DNA from: Acetatifactor aquisgranensis
GTDB taxonomy: Bacteria; Bacillota; Clostridia; Lachnospirales; Lachnospiraceae
DNA: 64,000 nucleotides
Assembly (NCBI RefSeq): GCF_943193215.1
Contig: NZ_CALPDH010000008.1
Location: 62,001 to 126,000 of the forward strand
Direction: 5' to 3'
Shown: piece after piece, positions 8,382 to 15,852 of the stretch
Position numbering within the stretch: position 1 is the first letter of the stretch
Layout of the letters: every line of letters starts with the position of its first letter
Position numbers and translations under genes: made by a program
Notes under the pieces: model-generated
What the model saw: the letters and a program-made list of their open reading frames with translations, nothing else
Told to the model about the DNA's origin: nothing
Database searches by the model: none

Positions 8382-9652
8382 TGCTGTTCACCTGCCTTAA
8401 TCAAAGTTTTGCCCCCTGGCAGATAGGAATTCTCGTAATCCAGTCCTGTGGTGACGCCGGAAATCACCGCGTTCTTCCCCACCGTAATGCCGTTGGGGAT
8501 GACACTCCGCTCCCCTATAGTCACGATGTCATGGTTATAGATATGCGGGGCGATTTCATTCTCCACCGGCTCTCCCAGCCCCAGCTTCACGTAATCGCCT
8601 ATCCGCACCTCCTCCGCCACGATGGCCTTGTATAGCTCGCAATGGTTTCCAATCTGGGTCTGGTTCATGATGATGGAATCCCGGACTACCGTGTCCCTGC
8701 CGATGGTGACCCCGCAGCCTATGACGGAGTTGTACACCTTGCCGTAGACATCCGTGCCCTCGCCGATGATGCTTGTCTCCACTATGCTGTCCGGCGCAAA
8801 ATACTGGGGCGGCTGAATCTCGCTCTTGGTGTAGATCTTCCAGTATTCCTCATACAGATTGAACTCCGGTACGATGTCGATCAGCTCCATATTGGCCTGC
8901 CAGTAGGAATGCAGAGTGCCTACATCCTTCCAGTAACCGTTGAACTCGTAGGCGTAAAGGAACGCGCCTTTCCTGTGACAGTAGGGAATCACATGCTTGC
9001 CAAAGTCCAGCGCAGGCTGTTCCGCCATGGCTACCAGGGCCTTTTTCAGGGTCTTCCAGTTGAAGATATAGATGCCCATACTGGCCAGATTGCTCCTGGG
9101 ATGTCTGGGCTTTTCTTCAAAATCCGTAATCCTGCGCTTCTCATCGGCTATCATGATGCCGAAGCGGCCAGCCTCCTCCATGGGCACCGGCATGACGGCG
9201 ATGGTCACATCCGCATTGTTGTCCTTATGAAAGTCCAGCATGAGCTCGTAGTCCATCTTGTAGATATGGTCCCCTGACAGAATCAGCACATAATCGGGGT
9301 GATAGCCCTCCATATATTCCAGATTCTGGTAGATGGCGTTGGCCGTGCCCGTATACCATTCGCTGTTGGAGCTTCTCTCATAGGGCGGCAGCACCGTGAC
9401 GCCGCCGATATTGCGGTCCAGATCCCAGGGGATGCCTATTCCGATATGGGAATTCAGCCGCAGGGGCTGATACTGGGTCAGGACTCCCACCGTGTCCACT
9501 CCCGAATTGATGCAGTTGGAGAGCGGAAAGTCAATGATTCGGTACTTTCCTCCGAACGCCACGGCAGGCTTTGCCATCTTGGACGTCAGTACGCCCAGCC
9601 GACTGCCCTGCCCGCCTGCCAGCAGCATGGCAATCATTTCTTTCTTTACCAT
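8378..9652 (-). CDS. glgC: Glucose-1-phosphate adenylyltransferase, catalytic subunit GlgC
   Basis: 424 residues from ATG 9652, with GAGGTG 6 nt upstream; a GTG three codons earlier is the alternative. Makes ADP-glucose from glucose-1-phosphate and ATP, the committed step of glycogen synthesis. Visible: LLAGGQGSRLGVLTSKMAKPAV nucleotide-binding loop, IIDFPLSNCINSG, LSGDHIYKMDY, FEEKP, and C-terminal hexapeptide repeats. First gene of a two-gene operon with glgD; promoter and palindrome upstream are listed separately. Confidence 0.95.
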   Translation of the reverse strand: MVKKEMIAMLLAGGQGSRLGVLTSKMAKPAVAFGGKYRIIDFPLSNCINSGVDTVGVLTQYQPLRLNSHIGIGIPWDLDRNIGGVTVLPPYERSSNSEWYTGTANAIYQNLEYMEGYHPDYVLILSGDHIYKMDYELMLDFHKDNNADVTIAVMPVPMEEAGRFGIMIADEKRRITDFEEKPRHPRSNLASMGIYIFNWKTLKKALVAMAEQPALDFGKHVIPYCHRKGAFLYAYEFNGYWKDVGTLHSYWQANMELIDIVPEFNLYEEYWKIYTKSEIQPPQYFAPDSIVETSIIGEGTDVYGKVYNSVIGCGVTIGRDTVVRDSIIMNQTQIGNHCELYKAIVAEEVRIGDYVKLGLGEPVENEIAPHIYNHDIVTIGERSVIPNGITVGKNAVISGVTTGLDYENSYLPGGKTLIKAGEQQ

Positions 9653-9800
9653 GGTTGTCACCTCTGTTTCGTGTATTATCGGAGCAAGTCAAATCTGATA
9701 ATCAACGCGCGCCACACGGCTTTCTGCGCTCGACTTTCATGCTTTGGTTGAAGTCATTATGCCACAGTTCCGTGCGCCCCGGCGCACATGGAATCAAAAG

Positions 9801-9825
9801 TTGACACAATGTCCTTGTGTGTCAA
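9801..9825. promoter_or_regulatory. Palindrome at the glgC transcription start, candidate operator
   Basis: TTGACACA at 9801-9808 is repeated inverted as TGTGTCAA at 9818-9825, 9-nt gap. It lies just downstream of the minus-strand -10 box of glgC, where a repressor would block initiation. A second shorter pair, TTGACA...TGTCAA, lies at about 9842-9867. The regulator is unknown. Confidence 0.5.
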
Positions 9826-9826
9826 C

Positions 9827-9835
9827 ATTATATCA
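9827..9835 (-). promoter_or_regulatory. Extended -10 promoter element for glgCD
   Basis: Reading the minus strand, TGATATAAT (TGn plus perfect TATAAT) occupies 9835-9827, 175 nt before the glgC start. No good -35 is visible at 17 nt, which is usual for extended -10 promoters. The rest of the 9653-10086 gap is AT-rich, with no gene seen. Confidence 0.55.
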
Positions 9836-10018
9836 TACGGCTTGACAAAATGGAATATTTAATGTCAAAATATTTATTTTTTATATTCTTATTTGTGTTG
9901 AAAATTAACATATTTTCAGCATAATGGACTCTATTTTTATATATTTTTTCTATTTTTTATATTTTATGCACACAATTTTCTCTGTCACCTTGGTCAACTT
10001 TGGAAACTGTATTTCATA

Positions 10019-10048
10019 TTGATTTTTTTTCGCCGCCGGTGCTATAAT
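10019..10048 (+). promoter_or_regulatory. murC promoter
   Basis: TTGATT at 10019-10024, 18-nt spacer ending in TGC, and TATAAT at 10043-10048; extended -10 type. The murC ATG follows 38 nt later with AAGGAAG as ribosome site. Confidence 0.7.
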
Positions 10049-10086
10049 AATAATGAAAAGAAAATCCAACAAGGAAGTACAGCGAT

Positions 10087-11466
10087 ATGTATACAATTGA
10101 TTTCAATCATCCCTCCTCCCTCTACTTTGTGGGCATCGGCGGCATCAGCATGTCCGGGCTGGCGGAACTGCTGGCCGACGCGGGCTTTCAGGTGTCAGGC
10201 TCCGACCGCGCTCCCAGCGCCACCACCAGGATGCTGGAGGCACAGGGGATTACCGTATTCTATGGACAAAAGGCAGAAAATATTACCGATACGATAGACT
10301 GCGCCGTCTTCACCGCCGCCATCCGCCCCGACAACCCGGAGTACAGGGCTGTCCACGAAAAGAATCTCCCCTGCCTGACCAGGGGACAGCTCATGGGACA
10401 GGTGATGAAGAATTACCGGATTCCCATTGCCGTCAGCGGCACCCACGGCAAGACCACTACCACCTCCATGATCAGCGAAATCCTCCTGGGCGCCGGTCTG
10501 GATCCCACCCTGTCCGTGGGAGGCATCCTGAAAGACATCGGCGGCAATATGCGGATAGGACATTCGGATTACTTCGTGACGGAGGCCTGCGAGTATACCA
10601 ACAGCTTCCTGGACTTCTTCCCGAAGATAGGCATCATCCTGAACATAGACGAAGACCATCTCGACTTCTTTAAAGACCTGGAGGATATCCGCCATTCTTT
10701 CCGGCGGTTCGCGCAGCTCCTGCCCGAAGACGGCTGTCTGATCATCAATGGGGAGACAGAGCGTCTGGAGGAGATCGTCGATGGGCTGGCCTGCCGCGTC
10801 GTCACTTTCGGCATCGGCAATACCTGCGACTATTATGCCACGGACATCCGCTACGACGAATTCGGCAATCCCGCTTTCACCCTGCACGATTCCGCGGGCA
10901 GGGAACGGGCCGTAGTTTTAAGCGTCCCCGGCGAGCACAATGTGAAGAACGCTCTGGCGGCATTTGCGCTGGCCGACTGTCTTTCCATTGACAGCGCGGC
11001 GGCGGAGACCGCCCTGCGGGGCTATAAGGGTACCGACCGCAGATTCGAGTACAAGGGCAAAGTGGGCGGCGTCACCATCATCGACGACTATGCCCATCAT
11101 CCCACGGAAATCACCGCCACTTTGACTGCTGCCGCAAACTACCCCCACAGGAAGCTGTGGTGCGTGTTCCAGCCCCACACCTATACCCGCACAAAGGCTT
11201 ATCTGAAAGAGTTCGCGCAATCCCTGTCCCTGGCGGACGAAGTGGTGCTGGCGGACATTTACGCGGCCCGGGAGACGGATACCCTTGGCGTCCACTCGGA
11301 AGATCTGCAGCGGGAAATCCAGGCCCTTGGGCATGAGTGCCATTATTTTCCGAGTTTTGATGAGATAGAAAATTTCCTTTTGGAAAATTGCATAAACGGC
11401 GATGTGTTGATAACCATGGGGGCGGGAGACGTGGTAAAAATCGGCGAAAATCTGCTTGGTTCGTAA
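10087..11466 (+). CDS. murC: UDP-N-acetylmuramate--L-alanine ligase
   Basis: 459 residues, normal length. Adds L-Ala to UDP-MurNAc in the cytoplasm, the first amino acid of the peptidoglycan stem peptide. Order of parts: N-terminal nucleotide-binding domain (FVGIGGISMSGLAELL), central ATP-grasp-type Mur ligase domain with GTHGKTTTTSMI (about residues 119-130) and ACEYTNSFLDF, then C-terminal domain with DDYAHHPTEI. Own promoter upstream; its 3' end runs directly into a group of DnaA boxes. Confidence 0.97.
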   Translation: MYTIDFNHPSSLYFVGIGGISMSGLAELLADAGFQVSGSDRAPSATTRMLEAQGITVFYGQKAENITDTIDCAVFTAAIRPDNPEYRAVHEKNLPCLTRGQLMGQVMKNYRIPIAVSGTHGKTTTTSMISEILLGAGLDPTLSVGGILKDIGGNMRIGHSDYFVTEACEYTNSFLDFFPKIGIILNIDEDHLDFFKDLEDIRHSFRRFAQLLPEDGCLIINGETERLEEIVDGLACRVVTFGIGNTCDYYATDIRYDEFGNPAFTLHDSAGRERAVVLSVPGEHNVKNALAAFALADCLSIDSAAAETALRGYKGTDRRFEYKGKVGGVTIIDDYAHHPTEITATLTAAANYPHRKLWCVFQPHTYTRTKAYLKEFAQSLSLADEVVLADIYAARETDTLGVHSEDLQREIQALGHECHYFPSFDEIENFLLENCINGDVLITMGAGDVVKIGENLLGS

Positions 11467-11580
11467 TTATCCACATTATCCACAGAAAAGATGGAAATCC
11501 GGACTGTGGATATTTTTTCAGAAAGGCCCTGTAAAATCCGGGGCTCTGAAAAGTTGTACACCGTTTCCACAATTTCCACA
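11467..11580. promoter_or_regulatory. Cluster of DnaA boxes between murC and the dnaD-type gene
   Basis: Two perfect consensus DnaA boxes TTATCCACA abut head to tail at 11467-11475 and 11476-11484, starting one base after the murC stop codon. A near-consensus box lies on the opposite strand (TGTGGATAT, 11505-11513), and two weaker TTTCCACA matches lie at 11564-11571 and 11573-11580. The next two genes are predicted primosome components. This may be a DnaA-controlled promoter region, a titration site, or a remnant of an origin; the sequence alone does not decide. Confidence 0.65.
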
Positions 11581-11647
11581 TTTTTGCCCGGGCCCGATTC
11601 CCAAAATGGATTCCGGCAATTTTACTATTTCTTTTTTTATGACCTTA

Positions 11648-11656
11648 TGCTATACT
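11648..11656 (+). promoter_or_regulatory. Extended -10 promoter element for the dnaD-type gene
   Basis: TGCTATACT at 11648-11656, 42 nt before the start codon at 11698; no convincing -35 is visible. AGGCAGGGAG serves as ribosome site. Confidence 0.45.
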
Positions 11657-11697
11657 TTTTCTACTAAAGCGATTGTTATGAGAGGCAGGGAGACCAA

Positions 11698-12819
11698 ATG
11701 GCGCGTTTGACGATTTACCCGGATAATCATGTGGATTCCACGGTAGTGTCCAATCTTTTCATCGATGAATATATGAAGGATGCCAATGACGCGCAGCTGA
11801 AAGTCTACCTCTATCTGCTCCGCATGATGAATGCCCAAATGCCCACCAGTGTGTCCGATATCGCGGACAAGTTCAACCACACGGAAAAGGATGTGCTGCG
11901 CGCTCTCAAGTACTGGGAGAAGCAGCGTATTTTAAGCCTGGACTATGACGGGAGCAAGAATCTGGTGGGAATCCATATCCACGATTTAAACGCCGCGACC
12001 GAATCCGGCGCTGTTTCGGTTCCCCGGACTCCGGCCTCTTTCGTGCCTGTGCCCTCCGCGGCGGCAGCTCCGGCGGAGAGTCCCCGGGAGATTCGTTTTC
12101 CCGAAGAGAGCATCTCTGTTCCCATGCCTCAGGAGACTTCCCCCTACGAAAAGCCCTCTTACTCGGCCGACCAGCTCAGGGAATTCAAGAACAGGCAGGA
12201 GACCACCCAGCTTCTGTTCGTGGCGGAGTCCTATATCGGAAAGCCGCTGACGCCGTCGGAGATCAAGACCATCCTGTACTTCACGGATGTGCTGCATTTT
12301 TCTGACGACCTGATTGACTATCTGATTCAATACTGTGTGGATCGGGGCAAAAAGGATTTCAAGTACATAGAGAAAGTTGCGGTGAACTGGGCGGAGCAGG
12401 GCATCACCACCCCCAAGCAGGCCCAGAAAAACGCCACCCGCTACGACAAGAATATCTACACTATCATGAACGGGCTGGGGAAGAGCAATTCTCCCACCGC
12501 CAAGGAGATGGAGTTCATCACGCGCTGGCTGAAAGATTACGGTTTTTCCGTGGATATCATCATCGAGGCCTGCGAGCGCACGGTCCTGGCGACGGACAAG
12601 CACCGCTTCGAGTATGCTGAGAGCATCTTGAGCAGCTGGAAGCGCCAGAACGTGCACCACAAATCCGACATCCAGGGAATCGATGATATGTACCAGCAGC
12701 GCAGGAAGAACACCGGCTCCGCCTCTTCCAAGCAATCCGGCGGCAATAATAAGTTCAATCAGTTCACGCAGAACAGCTATGATTTTGTCGCTCTGGAACA
12801 GGAACTGGTCAGTAACTGA
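11698..12819 (+). CDS. DnaD-domain primosome/replication initiation protein
   Basis: 373 residues. N-terminal winged-helix part (residues 20-90: YMKDANDAQLKVYLYLLRMM, then SVSDIADKFNHTEKDVLRALKYW) joins a Pro/Ala-rich linker (about 100-150) and two consecutive DnaD C-terminal-type domains (about 165-240 and 250-325), with a Gln/Asn-rich tail. The DnaB/DnaD/DnaI proteins of Firmicutes load the replicative helicase. Followed by a DnaI-type loader, so this pair is the helicase-loading operon. Whether it corresponds to DnaD or to DnaB of Bacillus is not settled; the two DnaD repeats and length favour a DnaB-like (DDBH1-DDBH2) architecture. Confidence 0.88.
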   Translation: MARLTIYPDNHVDSTVVSNLFIDEYMKDANDAQLKVYLYLLRMMNAQMPTSVSDIADKFNHTEKDVLRALKYWEKQRILSLDYDGSKNLVGIHIHDLNAATESGAVSVPRTPASFVPVPSAAAAPAESPREIRFPEESISVPMPQETSPYEKPSYSADQLREFKNRQETTQLLFVAESYIGKPLTPSEIKTILYFTDVLHFSDDLIDYLIQYCVDRGKKDFKYIEKVAVNWAEQGITTPKQAQKNATRYDKNIYTIMNGLGKSNSPTAKEMEFITRWLKDYGFSVDIIIEACERTVLATDKHRFEYAESILSSWKRQNVHHKSDIQGIDDMYQQRRKNTGSASSKQSGGNNKFNQFTQNSYDFVALEQELVSN

Positions 12820-12849
12820 CCGTAAGGCACAAAGACAAGGAGATCAGAA

Positions 12850-13842
12850 GTGGCACTCAGCAATTCCCAGTACGAAGCCATCATAAAAGGATACCAGCGC
12901 ACAAGGGACGAGAACAGGATTCTTGCGGAGACCAGGAGACAGAAAGTCTATGAAACCGTGCCCGAATACCGCCGGCTTGAGGAGTCCATCAGCACGCTCT
13001 CCGTTGCCGGCGCAAGGCGCATGCTGGGGGGAGATGAGAACGCTCTGGCCAGGCTGCATGAAGAGCTGGCTGAAGTCACCGCCAGACAGAAATGTCTCCT
13101 TGCAGAGCACGGCTTTCCCGCCGATTATCTGGAGCCTTTATACCGCTGCGCCGACTGTCAGGACACGGGCTATATCACCTCCGGGAACGGCCTCCGGGAA
13201 AAATGCCATTGTTTCCGGCAGCAGGAAATCTCCATCCTTTATGCCCAGTCCCATATACAGGACACCATCGAACGGGAAAATTTTTCCACTCTTTCGTATG
13301 CATATTATCGGGATGACGATTTGCGCCGTTTTGAGACGGCGGTGGACATCAGCCGGAAATTCATAAAGGATTTCCGGGAAAATTATCAGAATCTCTTTTT
13401 CTATGGCACTGTGGGAACCGGAAAAAGCTTCCTGTCCGGCTGCATAGCGGGAGAGTTGCTGAAAAACGGCAATTCCGTGATTTATTTCAGCGCGTCCGGC
13501 CTCTTCGACACGCTGGCCAGATATACTTTTGACGGGAGGCTGAAAGACAGTCTCCACGATTTATGCGAAGATTTGTACAGCTGCGACCTGCTGATTATCG
13601 ATGACCTGGGGACAGAAATCACCAACAGCTTTGTGACTTCCGAGCTGTTTTCCTGTCTCAACGAACGTCATCTGCGCGGCAAGTCCACTTTGATTTCTAC
13701 CAATATCAGTTTAGAAGAGCTCAGGGATCGCTATTCCGACCGGATTTTCTCCCGAATCACCAGCGGCTTTACCCTCTGCAAGCTCACCGGGCCGGACATC
13801 CGCATCCTGAAAAAGCGCCTGTCCAATGCCGCAGCCACATAA
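12850..13842 (+). CDS. DnaC/DnaI-type helicase loader ATPase
   Basis: 330 residues from GTG 12850 with AAGGAG 8 nt upstream. AAA+ ATPase that delivers the replicative helicase (dnaB is at the other end of this window) to DNA. N-terminal helical region, a zinc-finger-like cluster (C100, C103, C119, C121 in CADCQ...KCHC), then the AAA+ domain: Walker A GTVGTGKSF at about 186-194, Walker B LLIIDDLGTE, sensor region STNISLEEL, and an arginine-finger segment YSDRIFSRI. Located 30 nt behind the DnaD-domain gene; same operon. Confidence 0.92.
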   Translation: MALSNSQYEAIIKGYQRTRDENRILAETRRQKVYETVPEYRRLEESISTLSVAGARRMLGGDENALARLHEELAEVTARQKCLLAEHGFPADYLEPLYRCADCQDTGYITSGNGLREKCHCFRQQEISILYAQSHIQDTIERENFSTLSYAYYRDDDLRRFETAVDISRKFIKDFRENYQNLFFYGTVGTGKSFLSGCIAGELLKNGNSVIYFSASGLFDTLARYTFDGRLKDSLHDLCEDLYSCDLLIIDDLGTEITNSFVTSELFSCLNERHLRGKSTLISTNISLEELRDRYSDRIFSRITSGFTLCKLTGPDIRILKKRLSNAAAT

Positions 13843-13927
13843 CATACATAGTACCTGCAAGATCTTCTTCCGGATTCAGACAACAAAGGAACCAATAAGC
13901 ACGCAAAAGAATAGAAAGGGACACATC

Positions 13928-15118
13928 ATGGGCAACCGCGAAGAAAAAAGAAACTTGGAAACCATTCCCGTAGGCTCTCTGGGAATTATCGCGCTGGAGG
14001 GCTGCAAGCCTCTCTCCGAACGAATCGACAAATATCTGGTGAAATGGCGGGCGGAACGGGAAAGCGAGCACAAGGACTCGCTGGCTTTCTCCGGTTATCA
14101 GAAAGACTCCTACCTGCTGCACACGAAAGTCCCCCGTTTTGGATCCGGGGAGGCAAAGGGAACCATCCAGGAATCCGTCCGGGGCTTCGATCTCTATCTG
14201 CTGGTGGATGTCTGCAATTACTCTCTGACTTATAGTCTGTGCGGCCATGAGAACCATATGTCGCCGGACGATCATTATCAGGACCTGAAGCGGATCATTG
14301 CCGCTGTGGGCGGAAAGGCCCGCCGCATCACGGTCATCATGCCTTTCCTCTACGAGAGCCGTCAGCATAAGCGCACCAACCGGGAATCCCTGGACTGTGC
14401 CCTGGCGCTCCAGGAACTGGTGCAGATGGGCGTGGACAATATCATCACCTTTGACGCCCATGACCCCAGAGTCCAGAATGCCATCCCTCTGCATGGCTTC
14501 GAGACGGTTCAGCCCGCCTACCAGTTCATCAAGGGACTGCTGGGCCATGTGGACAATCTGCAGATGGACTCGGACCATATGATGATCATAAGCCCCGATG
14601 AGGGCGGCATGTACCGGGCCATCTATATCGCCAATGTGCTGGGGCTGGACATGGGAATGTTCTACAAGAGGCGGGATTACAGCAAGCTCGTCAATGGGCG
14701 CAATCCCATCATCGCCCATGAATTCCTGGGCACCAGCGTGGAGGGAAAGGACATGATCATCATCGACGACATGATTTCCTCCGGGGACAGCGTGCTGGAA
14801 GTGGCAGCCGAACTGAAGAACCGCAAGGCGAACAAAATCTTCGTCTTTGCCACTTTCGGCCTCTTCACCAATGGACTGGACAAATTCGACATGGCATATG
14901 CGGACGGTACCATAGACCGGGTGCTGACCACTAACCTGATCTACCAGACTCCGGAACTGCTGCAGCGGGAATGGTACATCAACTGTGACATGAGCAAATA
15001 CATCGCCTACATCATCGACACCCTGAATCACGACTCTTCCATCAGCGATCTGCTGAATCCCAATGAGAGGATTCAGAGCATCGTGGCAAGATACAAGAAT
15101 GGGGATTTGAACTCCTGA
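13928..15118 (+). CDS. prs: Ribose-phosphate pyrophosphokinase
   Basis: 396 residues from ATG 13928, preceded by AGAAAGGG; an upstream in-frame start would overlap the loader gene and lacks a ribosome site. Makes PRPP from ribose-5-phosphate and ATP for purine, pyrimidine, His and Trp synthesis. Two phosphoribosyltransferase-like halves are visible: the first with MPFLYESRQHKR and the ligand-binding ITFDAHDPRVQ, the second with the flexible-loop YKRRDYSK and the PRPP loop MIIIDDMISSGDS. It is longer than the approximately 315-residue Bacillus enzyme, with an extra N-terminal segment, the form seen in Lachnospiraceae. Confidence 0.93.
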   Translation: MGNREEKRNLETIPVGSLGIIALEGCKPLSERIDKYLVKWRAERESEHKDSLAFSGYQKDSYLLHTKVPRFGSGEAKGTIQESVRGFDLYLLVDVCNYSLTYSLCGHENHMSPDDHYQDLKRIIAAVGGKARRITVIMPFLYESRQHKRTNRESLDCALALQELVQMGVDNIITFDAHDPRVQNAIPLHGFETVQPAYQFIKGLLGHVDNLQMDSDHMMIISPDEGGMYRAIYIANVLGLDMGMFYKRRDYSKLVNGRNPIIAHEFLGTSVEGKDMIIIDDMISSGDSVLEVAAELKNRKANKIFVFATFGLFTNGLDKFDMAYADGTIDRVLTTNLIYQTPELLQREWYINCDMSKYIAYIIDTLNHDSSISDLLNPNERIQSIVARYKNGDLNS

Positions 15119-15136
15119 TTGAGGTTTTATTTGAAA

Positions 15137-15165
15137 GGCCGCCGGATTCCGGATATCCGGCGGCC
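15137..15165 (+). terminator. Terminator hairpin after prs
   Basis: 11-bp perfect GC-rich stem GGCCGCCGGAT / ATCCGGCGGCC with a 7-nt loop, 19 nt after the prs stop. The following T-content is low (CTGTCTT), so it is a strong hairpin but an imperfect intrinsic terminator; it also lies 3' of the converging gene. Confidence 0.6.
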
Positions 15166-15171
15166 CTGTCT

Positions 15172-15699
15172 TCAGGCGCCGGTAAAGGTATCATAAAGCG
15201 TCACGATGTTGCCTTGCGCGTCGTACATGGTAATCGCTCCGCACTCGATGGGGAGCACCACGGCGAAAGGTTCTTCAGCGTTGACCTGAATGGTTTTCTG
15301 ATCCGCATTGCTGTCCACTACGATTTTACATACCTTGTCCTCATTCAGGGACAGCAGCGCGATTCCTTTGTCTTCAAATACCACGCCTTTCACTCCCTCC
15401 TCCATATAGGCATCGGTACCGCCCTGCCTGAAGAAGTAGCCGTATGACAGCCCCTCCTTTGTCAGGTATATGGAATAGGTGTAATTCTCTCTGACATCAT
15501 CATAGAAAAGCATGGCACAGACATCCTCATTGACATCCTGGGCCATTTCCCAGCTGCCGGCGATATTCTGCCTCTCCCTGGCGTCCTGCTCCAGCCTGTC
15601 CCTGGACACGCCGAAAATCCCCGCCTGCCATATAATGAGAAAAGCCAGCAGAATAATCAGCACCAGTCCTATCAATGCCGGTATCTTCTCCACTTTCAT
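15172..15699 (-). CDS. Hypothetical membrane-anchored protein, 175 residues
   Basis: One N-terminal hydrophobic segment (about residues 9-29, LIGLVLIILLAFLIIWQAGIF) with no cleavage motif, so a signal anchor with the rest outside. The exported part is about 145 residues, acidic, with beta-rich stretches (ENYTYSIYLTKEGLSYGYFF, GIALLSLNEDKVCKIVV). AGGAGG lies 8 nt before the ATG. I do not recognise the family. It follows a large exported protein on the same strand, 153 nt apart, possibly one transcript. Confidence 0.7.
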   Translation of the reverse strand: MKVEKIPALIGLVLIILLAFLIIWQAGIFGVSRDRLEQDARERQNIAGSWEMAQDVNEDVCAMLFYDDVRENYTYSIYLTKEGLSYGYFFRQGGTDAYMEEGVKGVVFEDKGIALLSLNEDKVCKIVVDSNADQKTIQVNAEEPFAVVLPIECGAITMYDAQGNIVTLYDTFTGA

Positions 15700-15852
15700 G
15701 TTCCCTACCTCCTGGTTCTCATGTATTCCTCTATTTTGAAATCATTTCCGAAAATTCCTGATTATGGAAATATTCTAACATATCTTCCCGGATTCGTCCA
15801 GCCGTAAAACAGCCCTGACTTCGCGGCGCCGCCTGTTGACAGCGGCAGGCCG

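Noticed and set aside
11467..11697. DnaA-box cluster considered as the chromosomal origin
   Set aside because: No dnaA or dnaN adjoins it, the AT-rich unwinding element is modest, and only two boxes are perfect; kept as a regulatory or secondary site instead.
13784..15031. 415-codon minus-strand frame opposite prs
   Set aside because: Antisense of a secure prs gene, no ribosome site or family match.
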